Source: Seminibacterium arietis
GTDB lineage: Bacteria > Pseudomonadota > Gammaproteobacteria > Enterobacterales > Pasteurellaceae
Direction: 5' to 3'
Assembly (NCBI RefSeq): GCF_042675725.1
Contig: NZ_JBHTJN010000012.1
Span: 1-64,000 of the forward strand
Length of the DNA stretch: 64,000 bases
Part shown: piece by piece, positions 34,197 through 41,980 of the stretch
Position numbering within the stretch: position 1 is the first letter of the stretch
Layout: every line of letters begins with the position of its first letter
Notes under the pieces: model-generated
The model's database searches: none
Told to the model about the DNA's origin: nothing
The model's input: the letters and a program-made list of their open reading frames with translations, nothing else
Made by a program: the position numbers and the translations under genes

Positions 34197-34826
34197 TTAT
34201 GCTTTAACTGCTGGTTTAACGATAACATCACTGTTAGTCGCTCCAGGTACAGAACCTTTAACTAACAATAATTTACGCTCAGCATCTACACGGACAACTT
34301 CAAGTGATTGAACAGTCACACGTTCAGCACCTAAATGTCCAGCCATTTTTTTACCTTTAAACACACGACCCGGAGTTTGGTTTTGACCAATAGAACCGAG
34401 AACACGGTGTGATAAAGAGTTACCATGAGTAGCATCTTGAGTACGGAAATTCCAACGCTTAACACCACCTTGGAACCCTTTACCTTTTGATGTACCAGTA
34501 ACATCTACTTTTTTAACATCTGCAAAGATGTCAACGTTAATTTCTTGACCTAGAGTGAATTCTTCACCTTCAGTAGTACGAAATTCCCATAAACCGCGAC
34601 CAGCTTCAACACCTGCTTTCACGAAATGACCTGCTTCAGGCTTAGTTACACGACTTGCTTTTTTAGAACCTGTGGTAACTTGAATTGCAGTATAGCCATC
34701 GTTTTCAAGAGTTTTAACTTGAGTCACACGGTTGGCTTCGATTTCGATAACGGTAACTGGCACTGAAACACCGTCTTCTGTGAAGATACGGGTCATACCA
34801 ACTTTACGACCGATTAAACCAATCAT
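34197..34826 (-). CDS. rplC: 50S ribosomal protein L3
   Basis: A 209-residue L3 beginning MIGLIGRKVGMTRIFTEDGV. It has the central extension GTSKGKGFQGGVKRWNFRTQ and the QNQTPGRVFKGKKMAGHLGA segment, which contains the glutamine methylated by PrmB in E. coli. It is 16 bases after rpsJ. Confidence 0.99.
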   Translation of the reverse strand: MIGLIGRKVGMTRIFTEDGVSVPVTVIEIEANRVTQVKTLENDGYTAIQVTTGSKKASRVTKPEAGHFVKAGVEAGRGLWEFRTTEGEEFTLGQEINVDIFADVKKVDVTGTSKGKGFQGGVKRWNFRTQDATHGNSLSHRVLGSIGQNQTPGRVFKGKKMAGHLGAERVTVQSLEVVRVDAERKLLLVKGSVPGATNSDVIVKPAVKA

Positions 34827-34842
34827 TGTAATAACCTCTTAA

Positions 34843-35154
34843 TTAACCTAGGCTGATCTGCACGTCAACGCCGGCAGCCAAATCTAAACGCATTAATGCA
34901 TCAACAGTTTTTTCTGTTGGCTCTACGATATCCACTAAACGCTTGTGTGTACGAATTTCGTATTGATCACGTGCATCTTTATTTACGTGTGGAGAAATCA
35001 ACACGGTAAAACGTTCTTTGCGAGTTGGCAAAGGAATCGGTCCACGAACTTGCGCACCAGTACGTTTAGCTGTTTCTACGATCTCCGCTGTAGATTGATC
35101 AATTAAACGATGATCAAATGCTTTTAAGCGGATACGGATTCTTTGGTTCTGCAT
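34843..35154 (-). CDS. rpsJ: 30S ribosomal protein S10 / NusE
   Basis: A 103-residue S10, also NusE in antitermination. It begins [20 protein letters not shown] and carries the signature [20 protein letters not shown]. It is the first gene of the S10 operon, preceded by a long leader. Confidence 0.99.
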
Positions 35155-35337
35155 TAGACCAGAGCTCCAATAAATTTAGCTAATAATAAAACTGACACCG
35201 CCATTTCTTCTAAAACTGAAACAAGAATGGAGTGCAGTAACCTGTTTGTAGCCTCCAAATCGGAAGCATTTTATGTATTGTTTAACACAATACTCTCTTT
35301 AATAAATGATTACATTAAAGGACTCTAATACCGAGTG
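35155..35337 (-). promoter_or_regulatory. S10 operon leader (candidate L4-responsive attenuator)
   Basis: About 180 untranslated bases lie between the likely transcription start and rpsJ, close to the 172-nt E. coli S10 leader. A stem GCTTCC/GGAGGC with loop GATTT is visible on the minus strand (around 35250-35267), and GGAG precedes the rpsJ start. In E. coli and related bacteria L4 binds this leader to stop transcription and translation. Conservation here is inferred from length, position and hairpins, not from a full structural match. Confidence 0.6.
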
Positions 35338-35343
35338 GGGCGG

Positions 35344-35372
35344 ATTATACGCAAAATACATGCACATTGCAA
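35344..35372 (-). promoter_or_regulatory. S10 operon promoter
   Basis: On the minus strand TTGCAA (35367-35372), a 17-base spacer and the perfect -10 TATAAT (35344-35349) are followed by a GC-rich discriminator CCGCCCC, as expected for a growth-rate-controlled ribosomal promoter. Confidence 0.85.
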
Positions 35373-35557
35373 GCTATTTTGTTTATTTTTTGTATTAAAT
35401 ATACATTGTGATATTTTTTACTTCAATAAAACCGAATTTAAAATTCACTCTCAGTTAAAGCTTTAATATCTGGCAAAAACGAAAACCCAAAGCAATATTG
35501 ATCAGTTTTTAATCTATCACAATAAAAAATCATCTATTTTTATAGAAAAAAATTTTA

Positions 35558-35579
35558 TTTTCTCGATCTATATCGCAAA
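35558..35579 (+). promoter_or_regulatory. CRP-S site upstream of sxy
   Basis: The 22-bp sequence reads TTTTCTCGATC followed by TATATCGCAAA. It is a near-palindrome with the TCGCA half-site that marks CRP-S (Sxy-dependent) sites, rather than the TCACA of ordinary CRP sites. A -10-like TATTAT follows at about 35587-35592. sxy starts 134 bases downstream. CRP-S control of competence genes is established in H. influenzae; a site upstream of sxy itself suggests positive autoregulation. Confidence 0.7.
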
Positions 35580-35712
35580 TATCAATTATTATACTGGAAA
35601 TTTTTTTCATAAAGAACATTATAGAAATGTAAATCAAGAACCAGCTTATTCTAGTATATTGATTTTTTTAAATTATTTTAAACCGAAAATAGTTAAATAA
35701 ATGGAGGTAACG

Positions 35713-36369
35713 ATGAGTAAAACGGAAAAAAATACACTAGAAATTAGAAAAATTCTTAGTGAATTGATCGGAGAGGTGACAGCTAAAGGTTTGTTTACTG
35801 GCTACGGTATATTTTACGGTGGTGATATGTTTGGTTTATACCAAAACAATCGTTTTTACTTGAGGGCAGAACAAGATTTTGCAAAAAGCTTAGAGGAGCA
35901 AGGAGCAGTATCTTATTCAGATATAGCAATGAGTTCTAAACTCAATATCAGTAATTATTACCGTTTACCTGCTTCTATTCTACAAGATAAAGAGCGATAT
36001 AAAGCTGTGCTTATTCTTTCTATTCAACAAATTAAATCACAAAAATTGGCTAATGCTTTGGCAAAAAAATCTCGTATTAAGGAATTACCCAATCTAACAA
36101 TCAAGCACGAAAGATTACTTGCTAAAATAAATATTAGAACTGTAATGGGATTAAAAGCTGTTGGTGCTGCTAATTGTTACGTAAGGCTAAAAAAATTGGG
36201 CATCTCTGTAAATATTACTTTTTTCTTTAATTTAACTGCTGCACTTTTGAATAAAAATACTATTTTATTATCAAAAGAGGAATGCAAAGAAGCTATCGAA
36301 ACGTTAAATAGGACATTACGAGATGCTGGACTAAGACCTGTTGTTAATAGCATTGATTTTATCAATTAA
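35713..36369 (+). CDS. sxy: Competence regulator Sxy/TfoX
   Basis: A 218-residue TfoX/Sxy protein that acts with CRP to turn on DNA-uptake genes. Start is ATG 35713 because GGAGG lies 5 bases upstream; a second ATG at 35701 overlaps that site. The N-terminal domain has the typical KGLFTGYGIFYGGDMFGLYQ (cf. NLFTGYGLF in H. influenzae). The C-terminal helix-rich domain has LKELPNLTIKHERLL-like sequence (RIKELPNLTIKHERLLAKIN) and GLKAVGAANCYVRLKKLG. A 130-base leader lies between CRP-S and the start; in Haemophilus such leaders fold to limit sxy translation. Its presence fits the abundant uptake signals. Confidence 0.93.
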   Translation: MSKTEKNTLEIRKILSELIGEVTAKGLFTGYGIFYGGDMFGLYQNNRFYLRAEQDFAKSLEEQGAVSYSDIAMSSKLNISNYYRLPASILQDKERYKAVLILSIQQIKSQKLANALAKKSRIKELPNLTIKHERLLAKINIRTVMGLKAVGAANCYVRLKKLGISVNITFFFNLTAALLNKNTILLSKEECKEAIETLNRTLRDAGLRPVVNSIDFIN

Positions 36370-36395
36370 TGTCATCTACTACTCATATTTATTTC

Positions 36396-36442
36396 AAAGT
36401 GCGGTTTAAAATAAAAAATTTTATATTTTTAAACCGCACTTT
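36396..36442. terminator. Bidirectional terminator from an inverted uptake-signal pair
   Basis: AAAGTGCGGTTTA (36396-36408) pairs with TAAACCGCACTTT (36430-36442). It lies between convergent sxy and the HerA-like gene, so it can serve both. Confidence 0.8.
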
Positions 36443-36454
36443 TACTATAATAAG

Positions 36455-37954
36455 TTATTTTTTCAGAGTACCTAAAATTCCACGCATAATTTGCTTAGTA
36501 ATTTGGTTACGAATATTACGTCCTATAGATTTACTCACGCCACTGACTAATTGCTCAGTTACTGTCAACTGCTCACCTTTTTTCTTTGTCCCAAAAATCA
36601 TACGATTTAAACTAGCCATAATCCCATGCTCTTCTTGTTGATGAACTTGCTCAGCTTGTTTTTTTGTTACTGCATCAAGGTCTGCTTTTTGTTGCAACAC
36701 TTCAAAAGCGGAAATATTGTCAACATAATTTTTGTAAAATTGATAGAGTTCATCATCTTTTACCCAATTCCAACGTTGCTCAGCTGTAATTGGTGAGAGT
36801 TGGCTCTTAGGCGGATAAATATAAGCAATCTCTACTGGCGTTGGCATTCCTTTATCATCTAAAAATGATACTAAAGCTTGACCGACTCCAAGAATAGAAA
36901 TACTTTCAGCTACGTCAATACTAGGATTTGAGCGAAAAGTTTCTGCTGCAGATTTTACTGCCTTTTGATCACGTGGAGTAAATGCACGTAATGCATGTTG
37001 CACTCGATTACCAAGTTGCCCAAGTATACTATCTGGCAAGTCAAGTGGGGTTTGTGTAACAAAATAAATACCCACTCCTTTAGATCTGATTAACCTTACA
37101 ACTTGCTCTATTTTATCAATTAACGCGGCAGGAGCATCATCAAATAACAAGTGAGCTTCATCAAAGAACATCACGAACTTTGGCTTATCAGGATCACCAA
37201 CTTCTGGAAGTTGATCAAATAATTCCGACATTAACCATAATAAAAATGCACTGTACATTCGAGGAGAATTGATCAATTTATCTGAATTAAGGATATTAAT
37301 AACGCCTTTTCCATTACGGGTTTGCAACCAATCATCAAGATTGAGTGCTGGCTCACCAAATAGATTTCCTGCCCCCTCATTCTCTAATACCAGTAAAGCA
37401 CGTTGAATCGCACCAACACTAGCGGCAGATACATTTCCGTATTCAAGTTGATAACTTTTAGCGTTTTCTGCAATGTGTTTGAGCATTGCTCGCAAATCTT
37501 TAAGATCAATTAGCAATAACCCTTTATCATCAGCTAGTCGAAAAACTAAATTAAGCAATCCTTCTTGAGTTGCGTTCAAATTTAATAAACGAGAAAGGAG
37601 CAAAGGCCCCATTTCAGAAATAGTAGTCCTCAACGGAATTCCTGATTCGCCAAAAACATCCCAAAAAGATACAGGATACCCACTTAAATAATTCTCTCCT
37701 CCTAAATTGAACTGCTCTATACGTTCTGCAATTTTTCCTTGTAATTTTCCTGCTTGAACTAAACCTGACAGGTCTCCTTTTACATCAACTAAAAAAACTG
37801 GGACCCCACTATCACTAAAACTTTCAGCAATTTTTCTTAGTGTAACTGTCTTACCTGTTCCTGTCGCACCAGCAATTAAACCGTGACGATTTGCCATATT
37901 TGCACTAATACCCAAAGCTCGACCCTGTTCTGTTTGTGCTAATAAATATTGCAT
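36455..37954 (-). CDS. yjgR: HerA/FtsK-like ATPase of the YjgR (DUF853) family
   Basis: A 499-residue soluble P-loop ATPase. The start at 37954 (MQYLLAQTEQGRALG) has GGAGAAATT directly upstream; the frame opens earlier without support. Walker A is GATGTGKT (about 28-35), Walker B reads FVMFFDEAHLLFDD (about 277-290), and a sensor-like VTQTPLDLPDSILGQLGNRVQHALRA follows. The C-terminus is a charged coiled segment, then basic (NIRNQITKQIMRGI). HerA-family enzymes are hexameric DNA translocases; the role of YjgR is unknown. It is convergent with sxy. Confidence 0.9.
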   Translation of the reverse strand: MQYLLAQTEQGRALGISANMANRHGLIAGATGTGKTVTLRKIAESFSDSGVPVFLVDVKGDLSGLVQAGKLQGKIAERIEQFNLGGENYLSGYPVSFWDVFGESGIPLRTTISEMGPLLLSRLLNLNATQEGLLNLVFRLADDKGLLLIDLKDLRAMLKHIAENAKSYQLEYGNVSAASVGAIQRALLVLENEGAGNLFGEPALNLDDWLQTRNGKGVINILNSDKLINSPRMYSAFLLWLMSELFDQLPEVGDPDKPKFVMFFDEAHLLFDDAPAALIDKIEQVVRLIRSKGVGIYFVTQTPLDLPDSILGQLGNRVQHALRAFTPRDQKAVKSAAETFRSNPSIDVAESISILGVGQALVSFLDDKGMPTPVEIAYIYPPKSQLSPITAEQRWNWVKDDELYQFYKNYVDNISAFEVLQQKADLDAVTKKQAEQVHQQEEHGIMASLNRMIFGTKKKGEQLTVTEQLVSGVSKSIGRNIRNQITKQIMRGILGTLKK

Positions 37955-38067
37955 AATTTCTCCTTTTTGTATCTTGCTAATTTGTTCTATAATAAGGAAA
38001 AAAAATAGTACGGTCAAAATTATAGAGAATTTGTGATACGCTAAGCATAAATTAAACTACATAGCTA

Positions 38068-38574
38068 ATGACGTTAAAAATGAACGCAAAAACGACTTCC
38101 TTTTGCCCTTGTCAGTCGGGTAAACATTACGATGAATGCTGCCATTTATTGCATTCTAGTCAGAAAATTGCTGAAACAGCAGAAATGTTAATGCGATCTC
38201 GTTATGCGGCATTTTCACTACACTTGATCGATTACATCGTAAAAACGACCGTGCCAAGTCAACAACATTTATTAGACCAACATGCTCTACTAGCTTGGGC
38301 AACAAATACTCAATGGATAAAGTTGAAAATATGTAACACAATGTTATTAGACAAAATTCATAGTGCGGTCGAATTTCAAGCTTTTTTTATTGCCAATGAA
38401 AAAGAACAAGTTCATCACGAAAAATCCCTATTTGTGAAAATTAAAGGACAATGGTTTTTTGCCGATCCTAGTGTTTCACTGCCAGCAATGAAACAACCTT
38501 GTATCTGTGGTTCAGGGAAAAAATTTAAACATTGTTGTGGAGAAATGTTATGCACGTTTTATGCGGAAATATAA
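38068..38574 (+). CDS. ychJ: YchJ family protein with paired SEC-C motifs
   Basis: A 168-residue (or 164 from ATG 38080) UPF0225 protein. SEC-C metal-binding motifs flank an NTF2-like middle domain: CPCQSGKHYDECCH near residue 13 and CICGSGKKFKHCCGEM near residue 144. Such motifs bind zinc. Function is unknown. The first ATG is taken, as neither start has a clear ribosome site. It overlaps the next gene by 25 bases. Confidence 0.88.
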   Translation: MTLKMNAKTTSFCPCQSGKHYDECCHLLHSSQKIAETAEMLMRSRYAAFSLHLIDYIVKTTVPSQQHLLDQHALLAWATNTQWIKLKICNTMLLDKIHSAVEFQAFFIANEKEQVHHEKSLFVKIKGQWFFADPSVSLPAMKQPCICGSGKKFKHCCGEMLCTFYAEI

Positions 38575-39398
38575 AAATATTTTTTAATGTATTAAATCAA
38601 CGTGTTCGACAAAACAAACTAACTCAGGCTGCTGGATATTTGACTTATAGTACAATGCTCGCTCTCGTACCACTAATTATGGTCATGTTTTCAATTTTTT
38701 CTGCTTTCCCCGTCTTTAACGAAGTGACTGATGAGATAAAACATTTTATTTTTGCTAATTTCGCACCAGCTACAGGTGATGTAGTAGGAGAATACCTTGA
38801 CCAATTTGTTGCTAATTCTAAACAGATGAGTGCGGTGGGAACTGTCAGTTTAATTGCTGTAGCATTAATGCTAATCAATTCTATTGACCGCACTTTAAAT
38901 TCTATCCTACGCGGTGGAGAACATCGACCGCTTATGTTCTCTTTTGCTGTGTATTGGCTTATTTTAACTTTAGGTCCTTTAATTGTAGCTCTTAGTATAG
39001 GCATCAGTTCTTACGTAGCAACTAAAGCAGATCAAGTTTTAGGCAATGAAATAGGTATCTTTGGAATTCAAATATTAAGTATCGTTCCATTTATTTTAAC
39101 TTGGTTTATTTTTACTCTAATTTACACAATTGTTCCAACTAAAAAAGTGAGCATAAAACACTCTATGGTAGGGGCATTAGTTGCTGCAATCTTTTTTACT
39201 TTGGGTAAGCAAGCTTTTACTTGGTATATTACTCACTTTCCCTCTTATCAATTAATATACGGGGCAATGGCTACATTGCCAATAATGCTGTTATGGATTT
39301 ATCTTAGCTGGACCGTAGTTTTAATTGGTGCCCAAATTTCTGCTACTCTTGATGAGATCTATCCATTGCATAATGTTAATCAAGATATTTTGGAATAA
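38550..39398 (+). CDS. yihY: YihY family inner-membrane protein
   Basis: A 282-residue membrane protein with about six helices, of the YihY/virulence-factor BrkB family (once misnamed RNase BN). The start ATG 38550 has GGAGA 7 bases upstream, within the end of ychJ. Typical segments are QAAGYLTYSTMLALVPLIMV and the C-terminal YGAMATLPIMLLWIYLSWTVVLIGAQ. Function is uncertain; some members may be transporters. It carries an uptake signal at 38887-38895. Confidence 0.92.
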   Translation: MHVLCGNIKIFFNVLNQRVRQNKLTQAAGYLTYSTMLALVPLIMVMFSIFSAFPVFNEVTDEIKHFIFANFAPATGDVVGEYLDQFVANSKQMSAVGTVSLIAVALMLINSIDRTLNSILRGGEHRPLMFSFAVYWLILTLGPLIVALSIGISSYVATKADQVLGNEIGIFGIQILSIVPFILTWFIFTLIYTIVPTKKVSIKHSMVGALVAAIFFTLGKQAFTWYITHFPSYQLIYGAMATLPIMLLWIYLSWTVVLIGAQISATLDEIYPLHNVNQDILE

Positions 39399-39471
39399 CA
39401 CATTGATTTTAAATTTAAATCAACCAAATTGATTAAAACATAATCAATTGATATTTATTTTTAAAATTTTT

Positions 39472-39500
39472 TGTCAGAATTTTTCACCTGCTCCGTCTAA
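39472..39500 (+). promoter_or_regulatory. Candidate ECF sigma promoter of the hvf locus
   Basis: TGTCAG (39472-39477), 16 bases, then CGTCTAA (39494-39500). The GTC-containing -10 and TGT-type -35 resemble promoters of zinc-anti-sigma-regulated ECF factors. The locus encodes such a sigma factor and anti-sigma, so autoregulation is a natural reading. It lies 31 bases before the first gene. Confidence 0.55.
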
Positions 39501-39530
39501 CAGTTATTTCAAGAATTGACGGAGTATTGA

Positions 39531-40025
39531 ATGTCAAACTATTCATTCCAACCTAATGCAAAGCAAATTGCCACTCAAGGCGTAAGCTTTCTTATTTTAC
39601 GTTTATTTTTAGCCTATGAGTTTTTTGAATCAGGGCTAAGTAAGTTTCAAGGAGAAAATTGGTTTTCTGATATTCAAGCAATTTTTCCTTTTCCATTTAA
39701 TTTATTGCCTGCTGACATAAATTGGTTATTGGCAATGAGTGCGGAATTATTATGTCCTATTTTATTACTGCTCGGATTATTCACCCGTTTAAGCAGTTTT
39801 ACTTTAATAATTGTAACTGTCGTTGCATGGTATAGCGTTCATGCGGGATCTGGCTATAACGTTTGCAACAACGGCTATAAAATGGCGTTAATCTATTTAG
39901 TGATGCTATTACCACTATTATCACAAGGCGCTGGTTCAATTTCTGTTGATTTTCTATTACAGAAAACTCATTCAAGCAAATATTGCTTGAAATTTATTAA
40001 CTTTAATTTTTGGAGAACTAAATGA
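39531..40025 (+). CDS. hvfX: DoxX-family membrane protein of the HvfA locus
   Basis: A 164-residue DoxX-like protein with four predicted helices. Typical features are LRLFLAYEFFESGLSKFQGENW near residues 24-45 and a GYNVCNNGYKMALIYLVMLL segment. DoxX proteins accompany many MNIO/RiPP metallophore operons; a role in redox or export of the modified peptide has been proposed but not settled. The ribosome site is ACGGAG. Its stop overlaps the hvfA start (ATGA), indicating coupling. Confidence 0.85.
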   Translation: MSNYSFQPNAKQIATQGVSFLILRLFLAYEFFESGLSKFQGENWFSDIQAIFPFPFNLLPADINWLLAMSAELLCPILLLLGLFTRLSSFTLIIVTVVAWYSVHAGSGYNVCNNGYKMALIYLVMLLPLLSQGAGSISVDFLLQKTHSSKYCLKFINFNFWRTK

Positions 40026-40270
40026 AAAAATCAAATTTATTAATTGCTCTTGCTGGAGCTTTAACCGTGGCAACTATGGCACAAGCTGAAACAATGATGA
40101 CTAATAGCAAAACCCAACAGTGCATGGAAATGAAAGATGGTAAATGTGTGAAAGCATCCAAAACAACTGAAGGTAAATGTGGTGAGGGTAAATGCGGTAG
40201 TGCAATGCCTGTACAAACTAAAGCTGCTGAAGGTAAATGTGGCGAAGGTAAGTGCGGTGCTAATCACTAA
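40022..40270 (+). CDS. hvfA: HvfA-type metallophore precursor peptide
   Basis: An 82-residue secreted precursor. The signal peptide runs to about residue 22 (ending AQA). After a spacer come four EGKCG motifs in two adjacent pairs (50-54, 55-59, 70-74, 75-79), plus a degenerate DGKCV (39-43) and Cys34. In nontypeable H. influenzae the EGKCG cysteines of HvfA are modified by HvfB/HvfC to an oxazolone/thioamide that binds Cu(I). The adjacent enzyme genes make the same chemistry likely here. One motif is encoded by an exact uptake signal (40250-40258 = Lys-Cys-Gly). Four usable motifs predict up to four modified cysteines. Confidence 0.92.
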   Translation: MKKSNLLIALAGALTVATMAQAETMMTNSKTQQCMEMKDGKCVKASKTTEGKCGEGKCGSAMPVQTKAAEGKCGEGKCGANH

Positions 40271-40293
40271 TTTTTTAATTAGATGAAATTAAT

Positions 40294-40314
40294 CCCTCTT
40301 AATTTTTAAGAGGG
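40294..40314 (+). terminator. Attenuator hairpin between hvfA and hvfB
   Basis: CCCTCTTAA (40294-40302) and TTAAGAGGG (40306-40314) form a 9-bp stem with a TTT loop. TATTTTCC follows, a weak U tract. It probably stops part of the transcripts, keeping the precursor peptide in excess over its modifying enzymes, a common RiPP-operon pattern. Confidence 0.65.
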
Positions 40315-40353
40315 TATTTTCCATATCACTTATTGCATAGGAATATATAAACA

Positions 40354-41280
40354 ATGAAGGCATCAATTATTACAGGATCAGGCTTAGGTTATCGACGTGA
40401 TTTAGCAGATGGTTTCTTAAATTTAGAAGATAATAACCTTGTTAATTTTATGGAGGTTTCCCCTGAAAATTGGATTAAAATGGGAGGTCAGGCTCGCTAT
40501 TATTTTGAACGCGTTGTAGAGAAAATTCCGCTTGCGATTCATGGATTATCACTTTCACTAGGTGGACAATCTCCTCTAGACTTTGAGCTATTAAAAAATA
40601 TAAAAAAAATGATGAAACAATACAATTGTCATTTTTTTTCTGATCACTTAAGTTACTGTGAAAGTGATGGACATTTGTACGACTTATTACCAATGCCATT
40701 CACAGAAGAGGCTGTAAAACATGTTGCAAACCGCATTAAACAAGTACAAGATTTTTTAGAGATCCAGATTTCTCTTGAAAACACATCATATTATTGGCAT
40801 TCGCCCCTTGCGACAATGAATGAAGTAGAGTTTTTAAATGCTATTGCACAAGAAGCAGATTGCGGTATTCATCTTGATGTGAATAATATTTATGTTAATG
40901 CAGTAAATCATGGCTTGCTCGATCCTTTTGTATTCATTGATTGTGTAGATAAAAAAAGAGTCAATTATATTCATATTGCAGGACATGATGCAGAACATAA
41001 TGCAGCTCGTGAAATTTGCTCACCAACAACTGATTCTTTTAATTTAATTAAAGGGCAATATCGACATCTGCCTAGCTTATTAATTGATACTCATGGAGAG
41101 ACAGTACAAAAAACTGTTTGGGATTTACTTGAATATACTTATCTTCATTTACCCCATATTCCACCCACTTTATTAGAGCGTGATTTTAATTTCCCTCCTT
41201 TCGCTGATTTACTCAAAGAAGTAGAACACATTGCGGCTTTACAACAAAAATATGCAAAAATGGAGGTGAAATGTGCTTAA
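40354..41280 (+). CDS. hvfB: MNIO (DUF692) peptide-modifying oxidase HvfB
   Basis: A 308-residue TIM-barrel enzyme of the multinuclear non-heme iron-dependent oxidase family. It oxidises peptidyl cysteines of the partner precursor. Candidate iron ligands are in the conserved motifs: Glu34 (FMEVSPENW), His63 (AIHGLSLSLG), His98 (FFSDHLSY), Glu142 (SLENTSYYW), His173/Asp175 (GIHLDVNNIY), His207/His211 (YIHIAGHD) and His247/Glu249 (DTHGET). It is followed by HvfC, with which it forms the active complex in relatives. It lies 83 bases after the precursor gene, past a hairpin. Confidence 0.93.
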   Translation: MKASIITGSGLGYRRDLADGFLNLEDNNLVNFMEVSPENWIKMGGQARYYFERVVEKIPLAIHGLSLSLGGQSPLDFELLKNIKKMMKQYNCHFFSDHLSYCESDGHLYDLLPMPFTEEAVKHVANRIKQVQDFLEIQISLENTSYYWHSPLATMNEVEFLNAIAQEADCGIHLDVNNIYVNAVNHGLLDPFVFIDCVDKKRVNYIHIAGHDAEHNAAREICSPTTDSFNLIKGQYRHLPSLLIDTHGETVQKTVWDLLEYTYLHLPHIPPTLLERDFNFPPFADLLKEVEHIAALQQKYAKMEVKCA

Positions 41281-41980
41281 CCTTGCAGATTCACAAATTG
41301 CACTTGCACAAGCAGTTCGTCAACAAAACGCTAGTTTTTTAGGAGAAAATACTGACCGACATCGGATCAATATTTATGCACGCTTGGTACGCAATAATAC
41401 TTTTAGCTTTATTGATCGCTGTTATGTAGAAACACAAAAACACATATCACCATCGGATTGGTTGCATCTAAAAGAGCGGTTTGTTTGTGAGGGAAAATCT
41501 AATTCCCCTTATTTTCAAGATATTGCTGAGCAGTTTTTACAATTTTGCAGAAAAAAAAGTGCTGTTTCAGCAACTATCTTAGAACTAATGGATTTTGAAC
41601 AAGCTCAACTACTAGCTGAAGTTGCTATAGCAGATGTACCACAGGAATTTGAGTGGGATAACAACGTAATCATGCAATTATCTAGTGCTACACAGCTACG
41701 GCAATACAGCGTTAATTTTATTAGTAGTCATTTTAATGTACTAGAAAAAATGCCAGTTTATGTGATCATATGGCGTAACAGTAATTTTGATGTGATATAT
41801 CAACGTGTTGATGAATTAGATTTTTTATTATTTAATTTATTGAGTGACAACCCACTTTCTTTTAATTCTATAGCAACAAAATTAAATGAAATTGGTTATA
41901 ATTCACTTAAATTATTACAAGTTTTACAACAACGCTGGCAAACTTGGATTGAACAAGACGTTATTTATCCTTTTAAATGA
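41273..41980 (+). CDS. hvfC: MNIO partner protein HvfC (DUF2063; GTG start)
   Basis: A 235-residue partner protein. The N-terminal DUF2063 domain (about 1-95) starts ADSQIALAQAVRQQNASFLG and includes RINIYARLVRNNTFSFIDRCY. The C-terminal half binds the precursor in studied homologues. The start is GTG 41273, with GGAGGTG just upstream and an 8-base overlap with hvfB, so the pair is translated together. A tga stop directly abuts the sigma-factor start. Confidence 0.88.
   Translation: MLNLADSQIALAQAVRQQNASFLGENTDRHRINIYARLVRNNTFSFIDRCYVETQKHISPSDWLHLKERFVCEGKSNSPYFQDIAEQFLQFCRKKSAVSATILELMDFEQAQLLAEVAIADVPQEFEWDNNVIMQLSSATQLRQYSVNFISSHFNVLEKMPVYVIIWRNSNFDVIYQRVDELDFLLFNLLSDNPLSFNSIATKLNEIGYNSLKLLQVLQQRWQTWIEQDVIYPFK

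Noticed and set aside
36369..36641. 90-codon plus-strand ORF after sxy
   Set aside because: It overlaps the terminator hairpin and the 3' end of the HerA-like gene on the other strand, with no family resemblance.
39491..39524. CTCCGTC/GACGGAG inverted repeat that could hide the hvfX ribosome site
   Set aside because: Its left arm overlaps the predicted -10 box, so it would lie outside the transcript if that promoter is right.
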